DNA of 64,000 nt from Flavobacterium sp. 1 (lineage in GTDB: Bacteria > Bacteroidota > Bacteroidia > Flavobacteriales > Flavobacteriaceae), in NCBI RefSeq assembly GCF_002797935.1, contig NZ_PGER01000001.1:3472001-3536000 (forward strand), in the 5' to 3' direction. Below the pieces are notes generated by a model. The model had not been told where the DNA came from, ran no database searches, and saw only the letters and a program-made list of their open reading frames with translations. Shown one piece after another: positions 1-6,892 of the stretch (position 1 is its first letter; each line of letters begins with the position of its first letter). The translations under genes were made by a program, and so were the position numbers.

Positions 1-711
1 AACCGACTGATGATGCTGGATCTTATTAACAATAACAATTGGAAAAGACCAGTATATTTTAGCGGAGGTGCATTTGACGCTGAAGATTATTTATGGATGA
101 AAGATTACCTTCAATTAGAAGGTATGGTTTATAAATTAGTTCCAATAAAAACTGCATTCGATAAAGATTCTGGTCAAATGGACATGGGACGAATTGATAC
201 CGACAATATGTATGCCAAAGTAATGGCATGGGATTGGGGCAACAGCGACAGCAACAAAATATATCACGACCCTGAAACCCGCAGAGAAAGTCTTACCTAC
301 CGAATGAATTTAGCCAGACTGATGAAACAGCTCTCCGCCGAAGGGAAAACGGATAAAGCAAAAAAAATCATTGAATTGGCAATGACAAAAATGCCTTTGG
401 AAAAATTTGGATATTACTCCTTAGTTGAACCATTTGCTAAAGGATATTATGATGTTGGTGAAAAAGCAAAAGCTCATGATTTACTGGAAAAACTAATGGG
501 CAAATACAAAGAAGAACTTAATTATTATGCCAAATTAATTCCTTCTGAACAGTCTGATGTAAGCATTGAAATCATTACCGCTATTGAAAGATACAGAAGC
601 CTGCTGACTGTAATGCAGGAAAGCAACGACATTGAATATTATAATTCCAGCAAAAAAACATTCAATACTTATATCGAAATTTTTGCTAGATTTGGACGTA
701 AAAAAGAATAA
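1..711 (+). CDS. C-terminal part of a DUF2723-type membrane protein (partial)
   Basis: The frame is open to the left edge, so only the last 236 or so residues are seen and the true start lies outside the window. The visible part is soluble, with no membrane segments, and contains NNNWKRPVYFSGG near its beginning followed by helical, repeat-like sequence. From memory this resembles the C-terminal region of large Bacteroidota DUF2723 proteins, which carry many N-terminal membrane helices and are thought to be glycosyltransferase-like. That N-terminal part is missing here, so the call is family recognition only. A polysaccharide deacetylase gene follows on the same strand. Confidence 0.6.
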   Translation, partial: NRLMMLDLINNNNWKRPVYFSGGAFDAEDYLWMKDYLQLEGMVYKLVPIKTAFDKDSGQMDMGRIDTDNMYAKVMAWDWGNSDSNKIYHDPETRRESLTYRMNLARLMKQLSAEGKTDKAKKIIELAMTKMPLEKFGYYSLVEPFAKGYYDVGEKAKAHDLLEKLMGKYKEELNYYAKLIPSEQSDVSIEIITAIERYRSLLTVMQESNDIEYYNSSKKTFNTYIEIFARFGRKKE

Positions 712-895
712 AAATCTGATATAAATAAAATCAATAAAAATGTAGTGTAACTAAAATGCACTACATTTTCTTTGTTTAAAACTGAATTTAATTGTAGTAT
801 TGAATTATGAAATTGCCATAGTTCTAAATACAAATACCACTAACAAAGCTAATCATTGCGATACTATATCTACAAAATTTAAACATAATCTATAT

Positions 896-1534
896 ATGAA
901 ATTCTATTGGATTAAGACAGCTATATTTATAAAAAAAATATTCTCCAATTATGTTTGGAACATTCCCAATACAGAAAATAAAATCTATCTCACTTTTGAC
1001 GATGGACCAACCCCTGATGTAACAGAATGGGTGCTGGAAGAACTAAAAAAGCATCAGGCAAAAGCAACTTTTTTTTGCATTGGGAAGAATATAAAAAACA
1101 ATCCGGATTTATTCAATAAAGTAATCAATAATGGACATGCGATAGGAAATCACACTTTTAATCATTTTAACGGATGGAAAACAAATACAGATGATTATTT
1201 AAAGAACACTTTTCTGTGCCAAGATGAAATCAGCAAATTAAGCACAGTAAATAACAAGCTCTTTCGGCCGCCTTATGGCAAAATAAAAAAATCACAATCC
1301 AAAAAATTGCGGGATCTAGGATATAAAATAATAATGTGGGACGTTCTCAGTGCCGATTTTGACCAAACCATAACACCAGAAAAATGTCTGGAAAATGTAC
1401 TTCAAAATGCAGTTTCAGGAAGTATTATCATTTTTCATGACAGCATAAAAGGATACAAAAACTTAGAATACGTACTCCCTCAGTCATTAAAAGTTCTAAA
1501 AGAAAAGGGTTTTACATTTGATACAATCCATTAA
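896..1534 (+). CDS. polysaccharide deacetylase (NodB domain)
   Basis: A 212-residue protein that should hydrolyse N- or O-acetyl groups from a cell-surface or wall polysaccharide. The NodB signature is intact: YLTFDDGPTP (catalytic Asp and metal Asp), GHAIGNHTFNH (metal-binding HxxxH), RPPYGK, and a late FHDS motif holding the catalytic His. An in-frame ATG at 800 exists, but the stretch before 896 is low-complexity and unlike the family, so I start at 896, where a short hydrophobic segment (KTAIFIKKIFSNYVW) precedes the domain. The segment may be a membrane anchor. The substrate cannot be told from sequence. Confidence 0.87.
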   Translation: MKFYWIKTAIFIKKIFSNYVWNIPNTENKIYLTFDDGPTPDVTEWVLEELKKHQAKATFFCIGKNIKNNPDLFNKVINNGHAIGNHTFNHFNGWKTNTDDYLKNTFLCQDEISKLSTVNNKLFRPPYGKIKKSQSKKLRDLGYKIIMWDVLSADFDQTITPEKCLENVLQNAVSGSIIIFHDSIKGYKNLEYVLPQSLKVLKEKGFTFDTIH

Positions 1535-1556
1535 AAATCAAAGATTATATTCCAAA

Positions 1557-1853
1557 TTATAACTGTTCCTGTACAATTCCAATTAAGGTATTAGCATCAA
1601 GCTCACCAGATTGTCTCCAGATCATCATGCCTTCCTTGTAAATCATCAAAGTTGGCAGTCCTTTTATACGCAAAGCACCAGCTAATTCCTGATTTTTATC
1701 TACATCAATCATAATTACTTTTACTTTATCTCCAAGCGCCGCCGCAACATCTTTTATAACAGGATGCATCGATAGTGACGGTTCGTTCCAATCTGTGTAA
1801 AAATCAATTAACACAGGAACTTGAGCATTTATAAGTTCTCCAAATTTTGACAT
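1557..1853 (-). CDS. thioredoxin-fold protein lacking the CxxC active site
   Basis: A 98-residue, single-domain thioredoxin-like protein with no signal peptide. The fold landmarks are clear: VLIDFYTDWNEPS where thioredoxins have WCGPC, VKVIMIDVDKNQELA, and the cis-proline segment IKGLPTLMIYKEG. Both redox cysteines are gone (N-E-P-S) and the protein has no cysteine at all, so it cannot act as a disulfide reductase. A binding or chaperone-like role is possible but inferred. It lies 72 bp downstream of the metallophosphoesterase on the same strand, with its own candidate -7 element in that gap. Confidence 0.85.
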   Translation of the reverse strand: MSKFGELINAQVPVLIDFYTDWNEPSLSMHPVIKDVAAALGDKVKVIMIDVDKNQELAGALRIKGLPTLMIYKEGMMIWRQSGELDANTLIGIVQEQL

Positions 1854-1903
1854 AAAACCAAAATATTAAATTTTTATTACTTTCAAAATGAGATATTAGT
1901 TTA

Positions 1904-1911
1904 CAAATTTA
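1904..1911 (-). promoter_or_regulatory. candidate -7 promoter element for the thioredoxin-like gene
   Basis: Read on the minus strand this is TAAATTTG, a perfect match to the Bacteroidota -7 consensus TAnnTTTG, about 50 bp upstream of the start codon at 1853. No good -33 TTG sits at the usual distance, so the call is tentative. Confidence 0.4.
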
Positions 1912-1925
1912 GCATTTTAAACCAA

Positions 1926-3161
1926 TTATGCTAATTTTTCACCTTTTATTAGTTGAATTACTGTAATCTCAGGCATAATTCCAACTCTGCCAGGATAGGC
2001 ATGAAATCCGAAACCTCTATTTACATAAACGTACCTCCCTAAGTTTTCATATAATCCCGCCCATTGTTTATACACATATTGTGCCAAACTCCATTTGAAA
2101 AAACCTGGAATTTCAATCCCAAACTGCATTCCGTGAGTATGCCCGGAAAGTGTTAGCTGAAAGTGCTTTTCGTCATGCTGTACCACTTCATTCCAATGGC
2201 TAGGGTCATGGCTCATTAAAATTTTAAAATCATCTTTGGTCAAATTCTGAGAAGCTTTCTTTAAATCACCAGCCTGCTTGAAATTTTTACCCCAGTTTTC
2301 AACACCGACTAATGCAATTTTATGACCCTCTTTTTCGATAAAAGTATGCTCGTTCAACAACAATGTAAATCCTATTTGTCCATATAATTTTTTTATGTCT
2401 TCAAAGTTTTTATCCTTGTCGGATTGGGTAGGCCAAGTAACATATTCTCCATAATCATGATTCCCTAGAACTGAATACTTTCCGTATTCGTGTTTTTTGA
2501 TTCTGCTAAAAGTTTCAATCCACGGATGCATTTCTTTCGCATGCGTATTCACAATATCACCTGTAAATAAAATCAAATCCGAATTTTGTTCATTAACCAA
2601 ATCAATGGCATAATTGATTTTTTCAGGATTATCAAAACTGCCGCTGTGCACATCTGAGATTTGAGTAATTGTAAAACCATCAAAAGCATCAGGCAAATCT
2701 GGAAAATGTACCGCTTGTTTTATGACTTTAAAATTATATTTCCCTTCAAATATTCCATAAATTAAAGACAAAAAAGGAATAGCAGCTAACCCTAAACCAA
2801 CTTGGCTGACAAATTTTCGTCTAGAAGGCAAAAAGTCAGCTTTACTGTTATTGTCAATAAAATAATTAATTGCCCCAGCGGCAACACGAAATACATCTTC
2901 ACCCAAAAGAACAATCATCGTTACAATTTTCGGGACATATAGTACAAGCAATAACCCCATGGTAAACATAGTCTGCTTAGTTTGTCCAACCGAACGGTCA
3001 AATTGTGTGAAAGAATAAAGGATAAACGTAAAAAGCAAAAGGCTTATTATTTGATAAGAAATCAGCATCCATTTCAATTTAATCAAAGTTTTGACAGCCT
3101 GAAATGCATAAAGCTCAATAATAAAAAGAACAGCTCCTAAAAAAAATAAACGTAGAATCAT
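1926..3161 (-). CDS. membrane-anchored metallophosphoesterase (calcineurin-like)
   Basis: A 411-residue protein with three or so N-terminal membrane helices (about residues 3-23, 33-52, 65-86), a hydrophobic stretch near 119-136 preceded by twin arginines (SRRKF), then a calcineurin-like phosphoesterase domain from about residue 162. All metal-ligand motifs are present: ISDVHSG, FTGDIVN, LGNHDYG, MSHDP and SGHTHG. The closest general type is the YkuE/YaeI group of membrane-associated phosphoesterases, some of which act on lipid phosphates; the substrate here is unknown. Its upstream region shares a spaced block with that of the response regulator gene at 5675. Confidence 0.88.
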   Translation of the reverse strand: MILRLFFLGAVLFIIELYAFQAVKTLIKLKWMLISYQIISLLLFTFILYSFTQFDRSVGQTKQTMFTMGLLLVLYVPKIVTMIVLLGEDVFRVAAGAINYFIDNNSKADFLPSRRKFVSQVGLGLAAIPFLSLIYGIFEGKYNFKVIKQAVHFPDLPDAFDGFTITQISDVHSGSFDNPEKINYAIDLVNEQNSDLILFTGDIVNTHAKEMHPWIETFSRIKKHEYGKYSVLGNHDYGEYVTWPTQSDKDKNFEDIKKLYGQIGFTLLLNEHTFIEKEGHKIALVGVENWGKNFKQAGDLKKASQNLTKDDFKILMSHDPSHWNEVVQHDEKHFQLTLSGHTHGMQFGIEIPGFFKWSLAQYVYKQWAGLYENLGRYVYVNRGFGFHAYPGRVGIMPEITVIQLIKGEKLA

Positions 3162-3185
3162 TATTTAAAAAATTTTACACAAAGT

Positions 3186-3232
3186 AACAACTAATGAAAA
3201 CGTTAAGGTTTTATATTATCATAATTTTAACG
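3186..3232 (-). promoter_or_regulatory. upstream block shared with the response regulator gene
   Basis: Just upstream of the metallophosphoesterase start, the 15 bases aacaactaatgaaaa (3186-3200) and the 10 bases aattttaacg (3223-3232) recur in the same order upstream of the response regulator gene (5701-5715 and 5737-5746), with starts 37 and 36 bp apart. On the minus strand both run into a degenerate -7 (TTACTTTG here, TTGCTTTG there). It may be a shared operator or a duplicated flank. Confidence 0.45.
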
Positions 3233-3236
3233 CAAA

Positions 3237-3267
3237 AAAGGGGAGTAAATTTCTTTATCTCCCCTTT
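3237..3267 (-). terminator. intrinsic terminator after the 65-residue exported protein gene
   Basis: Inverted repeat aaaggggag / ctcccctttt with a loop of about 13 nt. The A-run at 3234-3239 gives the U-run on the minus strand. It lies about 70 bp past the stop codon at 3337. Confidence 0.7.
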
Positions 3268-3336
3268 CCGTCTATTAAAACCAACTTTTAATGCTTTTTT
3301 AGTAAATAATCCAATGAATCATTTACTAAAAAACCA

Positions 3337-3534
3337 TTATTTTTTTGGAGTTGCTGATTCAGCAGTAGCTGCAGTTTTGGTTGCTTCTGCTTTGTGTGCT
3401 TTTTTGTCTTTTTTTGCTTCTTTTTTAGTTGCTTTTACTTCTTTAGCTGGTGCAGTTTGAGCTGGTGCAGTTTGTGCACTTACCATAACTGTTGTTCCTA
3501 AAGCCACTGCCAAAACCATCAATAAATTTTTCAT
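3337..3534 (-). CDS. small exported Lys/Ala-rich protein, copy 1
   Basis: A 65-residue protein with a clean signal peptide (MKNLLMVLAVALGTTVMVSAQ) and a mature part of about 45 residues made almost only of Ala, Lys, Thr, Glu and Pro. No domain is recognised. It is a paralogue of the 62-residue protein at 5854-6042: the signal peptides match closely, the mature parts share composition, and both end in a KK tail. The composition recalls enterobacterial acid-shock protein Asr, which is an analogy and not shown homology. The gene stands alone between a strong candidate promoter and a terminator and follows the two-component genes on the same strand. Confidence 0.75.
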   Translation of the reverse strand: MKNLLMVLAVALGTTVMVSAQTAPAQTAPAKEVKATKKEAKKDKKAHKAEATKTAATAESATPKK

Positions 3535-3574
3535 GTTTCTAGATTTTAAATTAATAATTCGTTTATTAATAGGA

Positions 3575-3609
3575 CAAAGCTATGCATGGCAGATGAAGAT
3601 TAAATGAAG
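3575..3609 (-). promoter_or_regulatory. promoter with an 11-bp-phased direct repeat (candidate response-regulator site)
   Basis: On the minus strand CTTCAT occurs twice, 11 bp apart (plus-strand atgaag at 3593-3598 and 3604-3609). Exactly 10 bp follow before TAGCTTTG (3575-3582), a perfect TAnnTTTG -7 element. The repeat occupies the -33 region, as expected for activation by an OmpR/PhoB-type dimer. Sequence and spacing recur upstream of the paralogous gene at 6083-6117. Confidence 0.65.
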
Positions 3610-3636
3610 TTTTGTCCTCCCCTAAAATATTAACTT

Positions 3637-4971
3637 TTAATTATGTTTTTGCTCACTAGGAAACAATAACCGAAAGGTGGTTCCAATGTTCATTTCCGAT
3701 GTTATCTCAATAGTTATATGGTGAAATTGAACAATACTTTCAACAATTGCAAGCCCTAACCCCTGCCCTTCCTGATCTGAACTTACTCTGGCAAACCTCT
3801 TAAAAACATTGCCCAGCTGTTTTTCATTCATTCCAATACCCGAATCAGAGATAGACAAAAAATAATTACCATTCAAAAAACCATCGCTAATTTCAATTGT
3901 ACCAAAAGATTTATTGTATTTAACCGCATTGACAATTAAATTATAAAAGAGAATATGCATCAGCGTTTTATTTCCTCTAAAACTAAAATGATACTCCAGA
4001 TTTTTATGAAAAGTCAATTCCTTGTCTTCAATTCTATCCTGCAAATCCGCCACCAAATCGGTAATTACAGCCTCAAAATCAATCTCTTCATTTGCCTCAT
4101 ATTGATTATTTTCAATTTTCGAAATCAACAATAAATTGGCAATTACCTTTTTCAGCAAATCTAAAGTACTCAGTGAACCCACAATTTTATCTACTGCATT
4201 ATCATCTAAAGACTCGTTTTGAAGTAAATTTTCAAATTTGTTTTTCAACAATGCCACTGGAGTCAAAAGCTCATGGGACACATTGGCTATAAATTGTTTT
4301 TCTTTTTTAAACAATTCACTAATTCTGTCCATCATCTGATTCAGAACTGTATCCAGTTCCTGAAAATCCTTAGAATGTGATTGTATTGGCGTATGGTCGA
4401 AAGCTTCAGGTTCATTGACATGACGGATTTTAGTATCAATGATTTTATAAAAAGGCTTTAATAAATATTCGATATAAAAAGTATCAGCCACAAAAGTAAT
4501 GACAACAATTATAATTAAAACCATTATGAAGAAAAGCCGAATTACAAAAGTAAGATCATTAATTTCACTTAAACTGTTACCTATTTCCAAAAGATAATTT
4601 GTGTTTTCGTACTTAAAATAATATTGAAGAATCCTATAATCATTGCTTTCTTCTTCAATTATTCTTGGTTCGGTGATAAAAAGGGTTTGATTTACTTTGC
4701 TGTTCGAAGGAACTCTGGAAAGCACAAGAAATTCACTATGCAGTGTTGAAAAACTCGCATAAGTCTCGGAAGTATCGTTTCGAACAATGAAATCATTTAT
4801 TTCTTCCTTGTCTAAATGCTCAATAAATTTTTGCTTTTTCTCCAGCAAACTTTTATTGATGTGATTATAAACCACTTTTTCGACCAAAACAGGAAGCATC
4901 AGCCATAGAACTAAAATCAGCAACAAACGTGTTAATGCATTAAATATAGCCAGCTGATGCTTGATTTTCAT
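3637..4971 (-). CDS. sensor histidine kinase of a two-component system
   Basis: A 444-residue inner-membrane kinase. TM1 spans about residues 16-33 and TM2 about 142-162, enclosing a periplasmic sensor domain of about 110 residues with no recognised fold. A linker is followed by HisKA with the phospho-accepting His at 233 (NVSHELLTP) and a complete HATPase: N-box LIVNAVKYN, G1 DSGIGM, G2 GQGLGLAIVES. It lies 23 bp downstream of the response regulator gene and is surely co-transcribed with it. The signal sensed is unknown. The operon is bracketed by two paralogous small exported-protein genes whose promoters look like targets of this pair. Confidence 0.92.
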   Translation of the reverse strand: MKIKHQLAIFNALTRLLLILVLWLMLPVLVEKVVYNHINKSLLEKKQKFIEHLDKEEINDFIVRNDTSETYASFSTLHSEFLVLSRVPSNSKVNQTLFITEPRIIEEESNDYRILQYYFKYENTNYLLEIGNSLSEINDLTFVIRLFFIMVLIIIVVITFVADTFYIEYLLKPFYKIIDTKIRHVNEPEAFDHTPIQSHSKDFQELDTVLNQMMDRISELFKKEKQFIANVSHELLTPVALLKNKFENLLQNESLDDNAVDKIVGSLSTLDLLKKVIANLLLISKIENNQYEANEEIDFEAVITDLVADLQDRIEDKELTFHKNLEYHFSFRGNKTLMHILFYNLIVNAVKYNKSFGTIEISDGFLNGNYFLSISDSGIGMNEKQLGNVFKRFARVSSDQEGQGLGLAIVESIVQFHHITIEITSEMNIGTTFRLLFPSEQKHN

Positions 4972-4994
4972 AGTAGAAGTTTATCGTTTTAAAA

Positions 4995-5675
4995 TTACGC
5001 ATTTATTCTGTACCCAACATTTCTAACGGTTTCAAACCATTCAATTTTGGAATGTTTATCCAGTTTTTTTCTAAGATTCCGAACATGAACATCTATAAAA
5101 TTCGAATCGGAATTTACTTCAAGAATATCTCCCCAAATGTGTTCCGTAAGCTGCAAACGTGTTATTACTCGATTTTTGTTCAATACTAAATATTGAAAAA
5201 TATCAAATTCTTTTTTGGTAAGATTGATTGGGATTTCATCATAACTCACTTTATAATCCTGCAGTTTTAAACTATAGCCATGAACATCCAACTGATTGAC
5301 TGTAAATCCGTGCATTCTCCGAATAATAGCAAATAAACGAGCGCCCAACTCAGTTAACGCAAATGGTTTTGTCAAATAATCATCGGCGCCAAGCTGCAGT
5401 CCGTTTATTCTGTCTTCCAGTTCTCCTTGTGCCGTAATGATGATTACGGCAACTTTAGAATCCGTTTTTCGAATCTCTTTTAAAACATCAAAACCGCTTC
5501 CGTCTGGCAGACCCAAATCCAGAAGCATTATATCATAGTCATTACTGCTGATTTCCTCCAAAGCCTCTTCACAGTTTTTGGAAATTTTACAGATATAACC
5601 ACTGCCCAAAAGATATTCTTTCACTTCAAAAGCCAATTCTGGATTATCTTCAACAATAAGAATTTTCATAATCAA
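4995..5675 (-). CDS. OmpR-family response regulator
   Basis: A 226-residue regulator (224 if the second Met is used). The receiver domain has the acidic pair ED at 9-10, phospho-acceptor Asp 53 (MLLDLGLPDGSG), a conserved Thr (IIITAQ) and Lys 103 (YLTKPF). The C-terminal half, from about residue 125, is an OmpR/PhoB winged helix (TKKEFDIFQYL, then HVRNLRKKL and VRNVGYRI). This class usually binds as a dimer to two half-sites 11 bp apart, which is the spacing seen upstream of both small-protein genes. It is the first gene of the RR-HK operon and is probably autoregulated. Confidence 0.94.
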   Translation of the reverse strand: MIMKILIVEDNPELAFEVKEYLLGSGYICKISKNCEEALEEISSNDYDIMLLDLGLPDGSGFDVLKEIRKTDSKVAVIIITAQGELEDRINGLQLGADDYLTKPFALTELGARLFAIIRRMHGFTVNQLDVHGYSLKLQDYKVSYDEIPINLTKKEFDIFQYLVLNKNRVITRLQLTEHIWGDILEVNSDSNFIDVHVRNLRKKLDKHSKIEWFETVRNVGYRINA

Positions 5676-5700
5676 TTATAATTTAAAAACGATTCAAAGC

Positions 5701-5746
5701 AACAACTAATGAAAAGAAAATATATTCCGTTATTGAAATTTTAACG
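5701..5746 (-). promoter_or_regulatory. upstream block of the response regulator gene, shared with 3186-3232
   Basis: Contains the same two words (aacaactaatgaaaa and aattttaacg) in the same order, 36 bp apart, as the region upstream of the metallophosphoesterase gene. It sits just upstream of the regulator start codon at 5675, where the promoter and any autoregulatory site are expected. Confidence 0.45.
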
Positions 5747-5764
5747 TACCTAAAAATACAAAAA

Positions 5765-5790
5765 AAGCCAGTAAATTTCTCAACTGGCTT
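5765..5790 (-). terminator. intrinsic terminator after small-protein copy 2
   Basis: Stem aagccagt / actggctt with a 10-nt loop; the A-run at 5761-5766 gives a minus-strand U-run. The loop contains agtaaatttct, the same 11 bases found in the loop of the terminator at 3237-3267, which suggests a common origin. Confidence 0.7.
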
Positions 5791-5853
5791 ATAAAAACGA
5801 TTAATCTTTTTGTTTTCCTTTCATCCTCATACAAAACAAAACAAAAACATTAA

Positions 5854-6042
5854 TTATTTTTTTGCACTAGAACTTGCTGTTTCTGCTGAAGCAGTTTTTT
5901 TCACAGTTTTAGCTTTTCTATGTTTTGGATGTTTAGTCATTTTGACCTCTTTTACCACAGCAGTTTTTGCTGGTAGTGTTTTAGCATTTACCATTACAGC
6001 GGTTCCAAATAATACAGCGATTAACATTAATACTTTTTTCAT
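5854..6042 (-). CDS. small exported Lys/Ala-rich protein, copy 2
   Basis: A 62-residue protein with signal peptide MKKVLMLIAVLFGTAVMVNA and a highly basic mature part (KEVKMTKHPKHRKAKTVKK, then a Ser/Ala/Thr stretch ending in KK). It is a paralogue of the protein at 3337-3534, and the pair flank the two-component operon on the same strand. It has its own promoter with a CTTCAT direct repeat and its own terminator. It may act as a periplasmic basic buffer or envelope-binding peptide, in the manner of Asr; this is inference. Confidence 0.74.
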   Translation of the reverse strand: MKKVLMLIAVLFGTAVMVNAKTLPAKTAVVKEVKMTKHPKHRKAKTVKKTASAETASSSAKK

Positions 6043-6082
6043 GATTTCTAAAATTTTGAATTAATAATTTATTTTTATAGGT

Positions 6083-6117
6083 CAAATGTATAATCCAAAA
6101 ATGAAGACAAAATGAAG
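6083..6117 (-). promoter_or_regulatory. promoter with an 11-bp-phased direct repeat (second copy)
   Basis: Minus-strand CTTCAT repeated at 11 bp (plus-strand atgaag at 6101-6106 and 6112-6117), a 10-bp gap, then TACATTTG (6083-6090), a perfect -7 element. The repeat sequence, its phase and its distance from the -7 are identical to 3575-3609, although most surrounding bases differ, so the site looks selected. Confidence 0.65.
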
Positions 6118-6263
6118 ATTAATTCTACAAATGATTTAATTATGAAAATTTTAACTTCAACTATTCTGAGCGTATTTTTCATTAATCACAACTGGTTTGA
6201 TGGATTTTAATAACTCAAAACCAATGCTTAAATTTACATCTTAACATTTAAATTTCAATAATT

Positions 6264-6833
6264 ATGAAAGAATTAAAAGAAGGAGATTTTGCAACTTATA
6301 AATTAGAAGACCCTTCATCCATTAACAGAGAAAAAGAAGTTACTGTTCAAATAACAAAAACTCCAAATGACAATTATTTATTTTATGAAGCTTTGAGATT
6401 AGACAATAATAAGCCTATTCCAAAAAACAAAGAAAAAGACTTTAATTATGAAATTATCGAAATTGGAAATCATCATTTCAAAGGTTTAAAAGCTACATTT
6501 CAAAGGGATTATTATTCTCGAAAAAATAAAACTCTTTACTTAGATAAATGGAATGTAAAAAACCTGAACTTTATTACAATTTCCTGTATTTCAATTAATA
6601 TTTTTCAGCAAATAGATTTTCTAGATTATTATTTTGTAATAGACAATTCCAATATTCTAAATCAGGAATACTTCAATTACTTTTTTAAAGAGATTGACGG
6701 ACATATTGATCTAAAAGATAATTTAGAAAAAATAAACAACATAAATGAATTATTTGACAAGCTCGATTTAATCAATTACAACTACAATAAAAAAGAAATT
6801 GTACTACATAAAGAACTAGAATCGAAAAAATAA
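6264..6833 (+). CDS. hypothetical protein
   Basis: A 189-residue protein that I do not recognise. It has no signal peptide or membrane segment, so it is probably cytoplasmic. The N-terminal half looks like beta-strands (EGDFATYKLEDPSS, VTVQITKTPNDNYLFYEAL); the C-terminal half is rich in Asn, Asp, Ile and Lys with a helical look. It starts with ATG about 20 bp after a good spacer and ends 59 bp before polA on the same strand, so the two may be co-transcribed. It is more AT-rich than its neighbours. Function unknown. Confidence 0.6.
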   Translation: MKELKEGDFATYKLEDPSSINREKEVTVQITKTPNDNYLFYEALRLDNNKPIPKNKEKDFNYEIIEIGNHHFKGLKATFQRDYYSRKNKTLYLDKWNVKNLNFITISCISINIFQQIDFLDYYFVIDNSNILNQEYFNYFFKEIDGHIDLKDNLEKINNINELFDKLDLINYNYNKKEIVLHKELESKK

Positions 6834-6892
6834 AAACTACAATATTGTAATTTGATTTTTCTACTTTTACCACAAGAAACAAATTACAAAAA

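Noticed and set aside
3194..3460. Plus-strand ORF of 88 residues
   Set aside because: It lies opposite the signal-peptide gene at 3337-3534 and the terminator, and its sequence is just the low-complexity antisense.
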